DNA from: an uncultured bacterium
GTDB taxonomy: Bacteria > Bacteroidota > Bacteroidia > Chitinophagales > Chitinophagaceae
Assembly (NCBI GenBank): GCA_903826405.1
Contig: CAIKEH010000040.1
Coordinates: 54,914 to 118,913, forward strand
Length of the DNA: 64,000 nt
Reading direction: 5' to 3'
Position numbers and translations under genes: made by a program
The notes under the pieces: generated by a model
What the model saw: the letters and a program-made list of their open reading frames with translations, nothing else
Database searches by the model: none
What the model was told of the DNA's origin: nothing
Part shown: piece by piece, positions 56,647 to 64,000 of the stretch
Layout: each line of letters opens with the position of its first letter
Numbering within the stretch: position 1 is the stretch's first letter

Positions 56647-58767
56647 ATGCCTGACAGGAATCTGCATATAGCCTTATTGGGAAATCCGAATAGCGGCAAA
56701 ACATCTCTGTTCAACGCCTTGACCGGAATGAATCAGAAGGTGGGTAATTTTCCGGGGGTTACCGTCGAGCGTAAAACAGGGTTGTTCACCATCTCCCCCG
56801 GAGTATCCGCAACAGTCATCGATCTGCCTGGATCATACAGCCTTTACCCGAGGAGGGCTGATGAATGGGTCGCGTACAACACGTTGATGCATCCTGACCA
56901 GGAGAAAGAAGTCGATATCATCGTGATCATTGCAGATGCCAGCAATATCCGCAGGAATCTTCTCTATGCCTCGCAAGTTATAGATCTGAACAAGCCCGTA
57001 CTCGTCGCTTTGACCATGATGGACATCGCCAGGCAAAAGGGCATTCAGATCGACATAGGAGCACTATCTGCTGAGCTGGGTGTTCCGGTAATCCCCATCA
57101 ATCCGCGCCAGAATAAGGGCATAGTGGAACTGAGGAAAGCCATCCAGCAATTGCACAGGGAGCATGTGGGCAGGTCAGTTTCATTCATTAACGTTCACGA
57201 CCTTGCCGGAGCTGCAATTGATGGGATCCAGGAGTTGTTCCCGGATATCTCTGATTATTCTGCCATACACTATCTCATTAACCACGAGTCCATGGGTTTT
57301 GATGCGCCCACGCATGAACGCATCGATCGCATAGAGGAATCAAACAGCTTCAATCATACTCGTGTTCAGGCCGAAGACATTCAGAAAAGATATTCCCGAA
57401 TCCGGGATCTGATGAAAAAAAGCGTTATCGAACCGTCTCCTCTACAGAAGAAATTATTGTCTGAACGCATCGACCAAGTGATGTTGCACCACAGGTGGGG
57501 ATTCCTGATCATGGGAATCGTTCTATTCCTACTTTTCCAAAGTGTATTCTGGTTTGCCGCCATACCCATGAATGCCATAGACTGGATATTCTCGCAACTC
57601 ACCACCTGGCTCAACCATGCACTCCCGGATTACTGGATCAGCAACCTATTGATAAACGGTGTCATCGCGGGATTGGGAGGGATTCTTGTATTCGTCCCAC
57701 AGATCATGATCCTGTTCGGGCTCATCACCATTCTCGAGGATACCGGATACATGGCACGCATCAGTTTCCTTTCAGACAAATTGATGAGGAGAGTAGGGCT
57801 GAATGGAAAAAGTGTGATGCCTATGATCAGTGGTTTTGCCTGTGCCGTTCCCGCCATCATGAGTGCCAGAAATATTGAGAACCGCAAAGAAAGACTGCTC
57901 ACCATTTTGATCACCCCGTTGATGAGTTGCAGTGCACGATTGCCTGTTTTCACTATACTCACCTCGTTGGTCATACCCAACAAATATATTCTTGGCGCGA
58001 TCAGTGTACAGGGATTGGTCATGATGGGACTTTATGTACTTGGTTTGGCATCCGGCCTGCTGGTAGCCTATATACTGAAGGCTTTCATCAAAATAAAAGA
58101 AAAGAGCTTCTTTATTCTGGAACTGCCGCTTTACCGATCTCCCAGATGGAAGAATATTGTTACCACCATGATTCAAAAAGCCAGGATATTCGTTGTGGAT
58201 GCGGGTAAGGTGATCATGGTGATATCCATCATCCTGTGGGCGCTCAGTTCTTATGGACCGGCCGGACAGCGCGAACAGGTCATCAGTAAATATGATCTGT
58301 TGGCGGAAAAAGACACCGCTCGGGCTGCACAGTACAGATCAGATAAAAAAGCAGCCTTGCTGGAACACTCCTATGCGGGCATCATGGGCAGGACGATTGA
58401 ACCAGTTCTAAAACCACTGGGGTACGACTGGAAGATCGGGATCGCATTGATCACCTCCTTCGCTGCTCGTGAAGTGTTCGTGGGAACCATGGCCACCCTC
58501 TACAGCGTAGGAGAGGATTCGGATGAAAATAACCAGACCCTGCGTCACAAAATGCAACAAGCCATGAGATCCGACGGTACAAAAGTGTATACACTTGCCA
58601 CGGGGGTATCCCTGATGATATTCTATGTGCTTGCCATGCAATGCATGAGCACCTTGGCCGTGGTCAGGCGCGAGACCGGAAGTTGGAAGTGGCCGATGAT
58701 CCAACTCGGTTACATGACCTTTATGGCCTATCTCTTCAGTTTCATCGCTTATCAGTTACTTTCTTGA
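56647..58767 (+). CDS. feoB: FeoB ferrous-iron transporter
   Basis: This 706-residue protein has an N-terminal G domain with GNPNSGKTS (about 12-20), VTVERKTG and DLPGSYSLYP. The G4 motif reads TMMD where many FeoB proteins have NxxD. The membrane part contains the gate motifs (LEDTGYMARISF, SGFACAVPAIMSAR, LITSFAAREVFVGT). It imports Fe(II) across the inner membrane. FeoA is separate, at 41 kb. No FeoC is present. Confidence 0.95.
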   Translation: MPDRNLHIALLGNPNSGKTSLFNALTGMNQKVGNFPGVTVERKTGLFTISPGVSATVIDLPGSYSLYPRRADEWVAYNTLMHPDQEKEVDIIVIIADASNIRRNLLYASQVIDLNKPVLVALTMMDIARQKGIQIDIGALSAELGVPVIPINPRQNKGIVELRKAIQQLHREHVGRSVSFINVHDLAGAAIDGIQELFPDISDYSAIHYLINHESMGFDAPTHERIDRIEESNSFNHTRVQAEDIQKRYSRIRDLMKKSVIEPSPLQKKLLSERIDQVMLHHRWGFLIMGIVLFLLFQSVFWFAAIPMNAIDWIFSQLTTWLNHALPDYWISNLLINGVIAGLGGILVFVPQIMILFGLITILEDTGYMARISFLSDKLMRRVGLNGKSVMPMISGFACAVPAIMSARNIENRKERLLTILITPLMSCSARLPVFTILTSLVIPNKYILGAISVQGLVMMGLYVLGLASGLLVAYILKAFIKIKEKSFFILELPLYRSPRWKNIVTTMIQKARIFVVDAGKVIMVISIILWALSSYGPAGQREQVISKYDLLAEKDTARAAQYRSDKKAALLEHSYAGIMGRTIEPVLKPLGYDWKIGIALITSFAAREVFVGTMATLYSVGEDSDENNQTLRHKMQQAMRSDGTKVYTLATGVSLMIFYVLAMQCMSTLAVVRRETGSWKWPMIQLGYMTFMAYLFSFIAYQLLS

Positions 58768-58785
58768 TGGCCCACCCGATAGGGA

Positions 58786-59400
58786 TCAGTTTATGATCTG
58801 GAGTTTACGCATGTCCTGCCTGAACTGATCCGCATCCCGAAAATGAACCACCGACATACCCAACTCCACTGCAGGGGGCAGGTTACGGGCGTTATCATCA
58901 ATGAAAACAGATCGTGTCGGATCTATGCCAAATTTGGAGATGAGTTTTTGGTAAAATCCCTTATGAGGCTTCCTTGTCTTTTCTTCTCCCGACATCAATA
59001 TTCCATCGAACCAATGCAGGAAATCAAATCGCTGCAACGCGATGGGAAAGGTCTCCGCACTCCAATTGGTCAAAGCATAAATCTTGTACTTACCCGAATC
59101 CTTGATCTCTCGCAACACATCCACGGAGGTATGGATCGGCCCATTCAACATTTCATCCCACCTTCCGTAATATGCGCGGATCAGGGATTCTTTCTCTGGG
59201 TATCTTCTAACCAACTCTTCCGTTCCTTCTGCAAGGGACCTGCCGGCATCCTGTTCTTCATTCCAATCCGAAGAGCACACTTCGTCCAGAAAGCGTTTTC
59301 TTTCCCCTTCATTCGGGATTATCTTTTTGAAAAGGTGCTCAGGGTGCCAATCTATCAGGACCGCACCCAAATCGAATATTACCGTATCTATATGTTTCAT
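58786..59400 (-). CDS. HAD-family phosphatase (YihX-like)
   Basis: This 204-residue protein starts MKHIDTVIFDLGAVLIDWHP. The nucleophile aspartate is in FDLG; the second residue of the usual DxD is Gly, as in YihX-type sugar phosphatases. Motif 2 is ALTNWSAE, motif 3 includes the lysine in KTRKPHKGFY and motif 4 is VFIDDNARN. A helical cap sits between motifs 1 and 2. The substrate is probably a sugar phosphate or nucleotide; not determined. Convergent with feoB. Confidence 0.88.
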   Translation of the reverse strand: MKHIDTVIFDLGAVLIDWHPEHLFKKIIPNEGERKRFLDEVCSSDWNEEQDAGRSLAEGTEELVRRYPEKESLIRAYYGRWDEMLNGPIHTSVDVLREIKDSGKYKIYALTNWSAETFPIALQRFDFLHWFDGILMSGEEKTRKPHKGFYQKLISKFGIDPTRSVFIDDNARNLPPAVELGMSVVHFRDADQFRQDMRKLQIIN

Positions 59401-59429
59401 GTTTATTCACTTGATCAGCACCGCTTGAT

Positions 59430-60347
59430 TCATTTTTGAATCAATTTCCCGTCAAATCCTAGCGATGGCTTCCACTTGTAATTCGGTTCTTTGAATTCCC
59501 AAAGCAAATGAGATAATTTCCGGGCAAGCACCCACCCTTCGTTATCCGAATCCCATCGGGTATCAGATTGGTTCTTGGTGATCACAGAAAACACATATGC
59601 TCCGTGGGGTGCCATGACCAACATGGTTTCGCTGCGGCTCGCGTCAATAGCCCCATTCTTACAGGCTACGAAAATTTCAGGAGGTACCTGTGATATGGCT
59701 TCCTCATCCCAATAGTTCCTGCCCAGCAAACGTAGTATTTTGTCTGCCTTGTCTTGAGTGAAAAAATTACGTTCCCATATCCGTTTCAGGAAAAGAACCA
59801 TTTCCCGTGGGGTAGTTTGTCCCCATCCGAAGTGTTCTCGCTCCACTTCGCGACCTGGGGTTCTAGAATTCACCCGCGTATTTGCAAAGCCCAAGCTGTC
59901 CATTAATGCATTGATCCGGGCACCACCACCAGCAAGGCTTTGGAGCCAGAGACTTGCCGTGTTGTCACTGGTGGACAACATCAGCATCAACACTTTTGAC
60001 AGTTCTACCTGTTCCCCGTTTTTGTAAGACCCCAGAATATCCACCCCTGGGTACAACAAAGAGTCCTTGTACACCAACTCCTGGTGATATTCCAATTCAC
60101 CGCTCCTTATTTTATCCATGATCCCGATCAGAATGGGGATCTTTACCATACTTGCTGTAGGGAATAGGGTGTCAGCATGGATATCTACAATCTTACCGGT
60201 TCTAAGATCCTCAATGAAAACACCGGCCACCCCATGGAAATCACGGAGTAAGGGTTCCACCTGGGCTAGCAACTTTTTGTCTGTTCTCTGGGCCGTGCTT
60301 CGTAACCCCAAGAACAACATGAGCATCATGAAAAAAATATGTTTCAT
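59430..60347 (-). CDS. Class A beta-lactamase-like serine hydrolase, exported
   Basis: ATG 60347 gives a signal peptide (MKHIFFMMLMLFLGLRSTAQ) and is preferred to the upstream 60365 (305 residues). The penicillin-binding fold motifs are Ser66-x-x-Lys69 (ASMVK), the SDN loop at 127-129 and KNG at 230-232, where class A enzymes have KTG or KSG. The omega-loop region (GREVEREHFGWGQTTPREM) is short, and a Glu equivalent to Glu166 is uncertain. It may be a genuine beta-lactamase, a weak one, or a peptidase-like serine hydrolase. Confidence 0.82.
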   Translation of the reverse strand: MKHIFFMMLMLFLGLRSTAQRTDKKLLAQVEPLLRDFHGVAGVFIEDLRTGKIVDIHADTLFPTASMVKIPILIGIMDKIRSGELEYHQELVYKDSLLYPGVDILGSYKNGEQVELSKVLMLMLSTSDNTASLWLQSLAGGGARINALMDSLGFANTRVNSRTPGREVEREHFGWGQTTPREMVLFLKRIWERNFFTQDKADKILRLLGRNYWDEEAISQVPPEIFVACKNGAIDASRSETMLVMAPHGAYVFSVITKNQSDTRWDSDNEGWVLARKLSHLLWEFKEPNYKWKPSLGFDGKLIQK

Positions 60348-60372
60348 GTCCTCAAAATAGAACATTGTCTGT

Positions 60373-60711
60373 TCACAACAATGCCCAGCCCAGTGCTTTG
60401 TTCACCGGTGTTTTGATCACCTCGATGATGGCGTTGAGTGTATTCTCAGCGGCTACTATACCCACTCCCCGAATACAAAGGATAACCAGTCGCATGGATT
60501 CCTTTTGGATCTCCATTTGATTACGCGCTTGCTCTTGGGTTATTTTTCCTGCCGTGGTCAACTCTTGTATCAGCTTGAGGTTATCGGTGAAATGGCTGAA
60601 CTCTTGCTCCGCAAAGGGTTTCACCTCCAACCAGGATGAATTCAATACTTCTTTGGCCGCTTCAATCATCCTCTCCAGAAGATCTTTCCTGTTTTTATCT
60701 GTAAGTGTCAT
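60373..60711 (-). CDS. Hypothetical helical protein
   Basis: This 112-residue protein has no recognised domain. It is mostly helical, charged at the N-terminus (DKNRKDLLERMIEAAKEVL) and more hydrophobic near the C-terminus (LVILCIRGVGIVAAENTL). There is no signal peptide. It starts five bases after the stop of a small lipoprotein gene and probably shares its transcript. Confidence 0.65.
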   Translation of the reverse strand: MTLTDKNRKDLLERMIEAAKEVLNSSWLEVKPFAEQEFSHFTDNLKLIQELTTAGKITQEQARNQMEIQKESMRLVILCIRGVGIVAAENTLNAIIEVIKTPVNKALGWALL

Positions 60712-60716
60712 CGTAT

Positions 60717-61169
60717 TTATTTTATGCGGCTTTTCAGGGCCAGTTGAAATTTCAGCATGGCGGCAAATGAGCTTTCCATGGCATATTTAACCGGTATCAC
60801 CTCATCATAGGTGGTGAATCCCATACGGTGCAGGTTTTCCAGCAGGTCCACTTCTTTTTCAAGAGAGGAAATGATATCGTTTGTAATGTCTGTGCGAGGA
60901 ATGGCGCGGTTGCGCACTTCGAGTACATTGAGTTGTGTCCTTACGTCATCATAGAATGACTCGTATTTCGCATAGTTGCCTTCGGGCATCCCCGCCTGTT
61001 TTCGCATCTTCACGAAAAAACGGGCGAACTTTTCCTGCATGCTGGTGATCTGCCGGTCGGTGACCTCATCATATTCCTGGATCAGCCTGACTTGTGAGCA
61101 TGATATGGAAAAAATAAGCAGACAGGACAGGATTAACCTGTCCCAAGGGTGGTTGGTGGCGTGGTGCAT
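60717..61169 (-). CDS. Small lipoprotein of unknown function
   Basis: This 150-residue protein has a signal peptide with a lipobox (FSISC at about residues 20-24). The mature part is helical and charged, with the repeat-like segments IQEYDEVTDRQITSMQEKF and LEKEVDLLENLHRMGF. I do not recognise a family. It is followed five bases later by the hypothetical gene above; the pair may function together. It lies about 50 bases downstream of nadA. Confidence 0.7.
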   Translation of the reverse strand: MHHATNHPWDRLILSCLLIFSISCSQVRLIQEYDEVTDRQITSMQEKFARFFVKMRKQAGMPEGNYAKYESFYDDVRTQLNVLEVRNRAIPRTDITNDIISSLEKEVDLLENLHRMGFTTYDEVIPVKYAMESSFAAMLKFQLALKSRIK

Positions 61170-61219
61170 AGGTAGCTTGTTTCCGTTAAATTATCACCAC
61201 CAGGGGGAATACCAAAAAA

Positions 61220-62230
61220 TCAGAGTCCCGCTTTTGCACTGATCTGTAACATCCTTTCAATCGGTTTTCTGGCTGCTTCCCTTAGCGATGGTTCCATGTG
61301 GATCTCTGGTAGTTCATACTCCATACAGAGGTACAGTTTCTCCAGGGAATTCAATTTCATATGGGGGCAATCGTTGCACGCACAGGCGTTATCCGGAGGA
61401 GCCGGGATAAAAATCTTATCCGGCGAATTTTTCATCATCTGGTGAAGTATCCCTGTCTCGGTTGCAACTATGAATTCTTTTGATGGGTCTTTCTCCGTGA
61501 AATGAAGCAGTTGTGTAGTGGATCCTATAAAATCGGCAACTCGAAGCACGGAATCCTCACATTCAGGATGGGCGATCATTTTTGCTTTTGGATGCCTGAT
61601 TTTTAGATTAATGATCTTTTCCAGACTGAAAATCTCATGAACCATGCACGCTCCATTCCAAAGAAGCATATTCCGGCCGGTAACCTTGTTTATGTAAGAA
61701 CCCAGGTTCTTATCCGGTGCAAAAATGATCTTTTGCTCTTTTGTGAAGCTGTCCACGATCAATTTCGCATTAGAGCTCGTACAGATCACATCGCTGAGCT
61801 CTTTTATACCGGCACTACAGTTGATATAGGAAATAACGATGTGGTCAGGATGGGCCTCCCTAAAGCGTTTAAAGAGGGGTGGGGGACAACTGTCGCTCAA
61901 TGAACATCCTGCCTTCAGGTCGGGTATGACCACTTTCCTTGATGGGTTCAGGATCTTGGCCGTCTCAGCCATGAAATGAACGCCGGCAAATACGATCATA
62001 TCTGCTTTCGTCTGCTCAGCTTGTTGCGCCAAACCCAGACTATCCCCTATATAATCAGCAACATCCTGTATATCAGGTTCTTGATAATAATGCGCTAAGA
62101 TGAGGGCGTTTTTTTCTTTTTTCAGTCTGTTGATCTCCTGGAAAAGATCCAGACGAGGATCCACTTCCAGATCCATGAACCCTGCTTGTTGGACATTCTT
62201 CTTCGCAGCATCAACGTGCATAACTGCCAT
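61220..62230 (-). CDS. nadA: Quinolinate synthase NadA
   Basis: This 336-residue enzyme condenses iminoaspartate and dihydroxyacetone phosphate to quinolinate, the first pyridine of NAD synthesis. Landmarks are [23 protein letters not shown] in segments, [15 protein letters not shown], the cluster cysteines in [21 protein letters not shown] and [11 protein letters not shown], and IAHPECE. Three of these cysteines hold the 4Fe-4S cluster. NadB and NadC are not in the window. Its start faces the DnaA-box-rich gap. Confidence 0.96.
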   Translation of the reverse strand: MAVMHVDAAKKNVQQAGFMDLEVDPRLDLFQEINRLKKEKNALILAHYYQEPDIQDVADYIGDSLGLAQQAEQTKADMIVFAGVHFMAETAKILNPSRKVVIPDLKAGCSLSDSCPPPLFKRFREAHPDHIVISYINCSAGIKELSDVICTSSNAKLIVDSFTKEQKIIFAPDKNLGSYINKVTGRNMLLWNGACMVHEIFSLEKIINLKIRHPKAKMIAHPECEDSVLRVADFIGSTTQLLHFTEKDPSKEFIVATETGILHQMMKNSPDKIFIPAPPDNACACNDCPHMKLNSLEKLYLCMEYELPEIHMEPSLREAARKPIERMLQISAKAGL

Positions 62231-62760
62231 AGTATTTATAGTATTATATTATATTTATAAAAGTAACTATTACTATTACGACTGTGGATTTGTTGATATA
62301 AAAAAAACATCGACACATTAAAATCCAAAAAAAAGGATTTATCCACCGTCATTCACAAGTTATTCTATTGCTCTCATGCAGACCAGACTTGAATATGACG
62401 GGTTTTCCAACAGTTGTGGATTATTCAGCCCATGAAAAAAAAAACAACCGATTCCTTCATTTTTTGTGTGGATACGGTGTAGGTAAACGGGGTGTTGTTC
62501 TGGTTATTCCTTGACCAACCTGAGCCCTGCCGATATTACTGACCACGTTCCCACCATCCGTTTGGTTAAAAAAGCGGCTTATCCACACAAAATATTGGGT
62601 TTCCACATACCCCTGTTAATTCTGTAAAAACCCCTGTACAAAAAAGATCCACCAATCCCAACCCGGGTACCCCCAGATTATGGAAAGTAAATATGTAATA
62701 TTCAGATCAGGAGTGTTTTATGAATGGTTTTCCACACTTTGTTCATAATATTTTTTAACC
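62225..62760. other. Candidate chromosomal replication origin (oriC)
   Basis: This gap between nadA and a PpiD-like gene has no gene and carries many DnaA-box-like 9-mers. TTATCCACA at 62579-62587 matches the consensus exactly. One-mismatch boxes lie at 62339-62347, 62728-62736, and on the minus strand at 62415-62423 and 62467-62475. Two-mismatch boxes lie at 62283-62291 and 62599-62607. AT-rich runs that could unwind lie at 62228-62275 and 62298-62338. The parS-like sites are 22 kb away, within the usual distance from an origin. Confidence 0.7.
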
Positions 62761-62768
62761 TATTTTTG
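62738..62768 (+). promoter_or_regulatory. Promoter of the PpiD-like gene
   Basis: TTTG (62738-62741), a 19-base spacer and TATTTTTG (62761-62768) match the Bacteroidota consensus perfectly. A one-mismatch DnaA box ends two bases upstream of the TTTG. Confidence 0.75.
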
Positions 62769-62802
62769 CGCTCCATTAATTATTACAACCCCCAATTCGA
62801 AT

Positions 62803-64000
62803 ATGTCTATCATCCAGAACTTAAGGGACAGGGCCGCCGTTCTACTCACCGCCCTGATAGCGATAAGCCTCATTGGTTTCCTTGTACAGGATGCTTTTGT
62901 GGGCGGAAGCCGAGGATTATTCAGTGGTAGGGCCAATTCCGTAGGGTCGATCAACGGGAAGAAGATAGACCTGATGGAATTCAATGACAAGGTAAACCTC
63001 CTGGAGCAGAATTACCGCCAACGCGGCATGCAATCCAATGAAATGCTTACTCAGAATGTGGTGGATGGTGTCTGGAATAATTATATACAAGAAGATCTGA
63101 TCCGTACCGAAGCAGACAAACTCGGTCTGGGTTTGACCTCAAAGGAAATGGGATCCCTCTTGTTCAGTCAAGATGCTCCACAGGAATTCAAGCAGTTGTT
63201 TCAGGATCCTAAAACAGGATCTTTTGATGTGAATGCTGCCAAAACTTGGTTCACCAATTTAAAAAAGAGTAAAAAGGCGGAGGATCTCAAGTCTGTCAAC
63301 GAACAACTCATGAATCCTTTGGTCAATAAGTTGTTGTTGGATAAATACAATGCGCTTTTTGTTCAGGGGTCTTATGTTCCCAAATGGATGGTTGAAAAGC
63401 TGAATACCGACAACTCTGGGTTGGCCTCCATATCCTATGTCAGCATACCGTATGCGACCGTCAGCGATAGTATTAATAATGTTAAGATATCCGATGCGGA
63501 GATAAATGAATATGTTGCGGCGCATAAGGAGGATTTCAAACAAGAAAAAGGAAGAAGTGTTTCCTATGTCACTTTTGACGCCAATCCGAGCGCTGCGGAT
63601 AGCGCCAAAATCTTGTCTGACCTGACCATGCTGAAGGGCCAAGTTCTGGCTGCAACAGACCCCAAAGCCTTTGTCACCAGAAATAATAGCAAGGTTCCCT
63701 TCTTTGATGGTTTTGTACTGAAGAACAGACTTCAGATGGCCGCTAAAGATAGTCTGGCAGTTTTGCCGGTGGGAGTGGTGATGGGGCCATATCTTGATGG
63801 TGGTAATTACACCATCGCCAGAAAGCTGGAAACCAGAACCCTTCCCGATTCGGTCAGGGTACGCCATATTCTCATTGGCACCGTGGATCCTCAGACGGGT
63901 CAAGCCAAAAGAAGCGACAGCGCAGCTAAAAAACTTGCCGATAGTGTTTTTGCTTTAGTTAAAGGCGGCGGAGATTTCAAAGCCTTGGCAGCATCGTTTA
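62803..64000 (+). CDS. PpiD/SurA-like peptidyl-prolyl isomerase, N-terminal part
   Basis: The gene starts at ATG 62803 (MSIIQNLRDRAAVLLTALIA) and runs off the window end after 399 residues. A single membrane anchor spans about residues 12-30, followed by a SurA-N-like chaperone region (INGKKIDLMEFNDKVNLLEQ, NYIQEDLIRTEADKLGLGL). The first PpiC/parvulin domain begins near VRVRHILIGT (about residue 352). Such proteins fold outer-membrane and periplasmic proteins. A full family member is about 700 residues, so the rest lies outside. The promoter just upstream is canonical. Confidence 0.92.
   Translation, partial: MSIIQNLRDRAAVLLTALIAISLIGFLVQDAFVGGSRGLFSGRANSVGSINGKKIDLMEFNDKVNLLEQNYRQRGMQSNEMLTQNVVDGVWNNYIQEDLIRTEADKLGLGLTSKEMGSLLFSQDAPQEFKQLFQDPKTGSFDVNAAKTWFTNLKKSKKAEDLKSVNEQLMNPLVNKLLLDKYNALFVQGSYVPKWMVEKLNTDNSGLASISYVSIPYATVSDSINNVKISDAEINEYVAAHKEDFKQEKGRSVSYVTFDANPSAADSAKILSDLTMLKGQVLAATDPKAFVTRNNSKVPFFDGFVLKNRLQMAAKDSLAVLPVGVVMGPYLDGGNYTIARKLETRTLPDSVRVRHILIGTVDPQTGQAKRSDSAAKKLADSVFALVKGGGDFKALAASF

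Noticed and set aside
58843..59439. 198-codon open frame opposite the HAD phosphatase gene
   Set aside because: All HAD motifs read on the minus strand; the plus-strand frame is a by-product of codon use.
63259..63903. 214-codon minus-strand frame near the window end
   Set aside because: It is antisense to the PpiD-like gene, whose anchor, chaperone region and parvulin start are clear.
1..64000. tRNA, rRNA, CRISPR array, prophage or intact insertion sequence
   Set aside because: No cloverleaf-type pattern, regular direct repeats, phage structural genes or complete transposase was seen on either strand by reading; a dedicated scan could still find a divergent RNA.

Overview
The window is a chromosomal segment of a Bacteroidota bacterium, most likely of the family Chitinophagaceae. 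The assignment rests on several features. Several genes are preceded by promoters of the Bacteroidota form TTTG-N19/20-TAnnTTTG. Exported proteins have signal peptides ending in ...AQ, and lipoproteins are common. There is an IPExxxVDY-family protein, a TonB-dependent receptor with an N-terminal carboxypeptidase-like repeat, and a Rho factor with a large low-complexity insert. No rRNA, tRNA, CRISPR array, prophage or intact insertion sequence was seen. Family assignments come from reading motifs, not from database searches.

Region 1 (1-15 kb) is a mosaic of exported hydrolases and housekeeping genes: the end of a Gfo/Idh/MocA oxidoreductase, a kinase-aminotransferase fusion, a GH42 beta-galactosidase, a type-B carboxylesterase, a subclass B1 metallo-beta-lactamase, a GH172 (DUF2961) protein, two tandem GNAT acetyltransferases, a ModF-like double ABC ATPase and a sugar-phosphate isomerase-like protein. 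Region 2 (15.2-24.3 kb) is the most striking part. A lone receiver protein faces a five-gene operon encoding a sigma-54 activator, a heme-NO sensor (H-NOX), a large hybrid kinase whose N-terminus resembles the H-NOX-associated (HNOBA) domain, a FIST protein of the NosP type, and a second hybrid kinase. Together they look like a nitric-oxide-responsive phosphorelay with two different NO sensors.

Region 3 (24.5-30.1 kb) is a TetR-controlled ABC exporter of the YbhGFSR type with a visible operator. Region 4 (30.2-35.3 kb) holds a GH43-GH5 polysaccharide-degrading pair, then an AT-richer stretch with a decayed reading frame and one oxidoreductase. Region 5 (35.3-37.5 kb) is a three-gene operon of two half-size YeeE/YedE transporters and a TsdA-like diheme cytochrome, pointing to thiosulfate handling.

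Region 6 (37.8-64 kb) is housekeeping: mnmG, ybeY, feoA, nadD, asnS, rho, mnmH-selD, feoB, nadA and a PpiD-like foldase, mixed with chrA, a TonB receptor, an M28 peptidase and a class A beta-lactamase-like enzyme. Two parS-like sites flank the CAP-domain gene at 39.7 and 40.4 kb. A DnaA-box-rich, AT-rich gap at 62.2-62.8 kb is a good candidate for the chromosomal replication origin. MnmG, MnmH and SelD all act on, or supply, the modification of tRNA wobble uridine 34.
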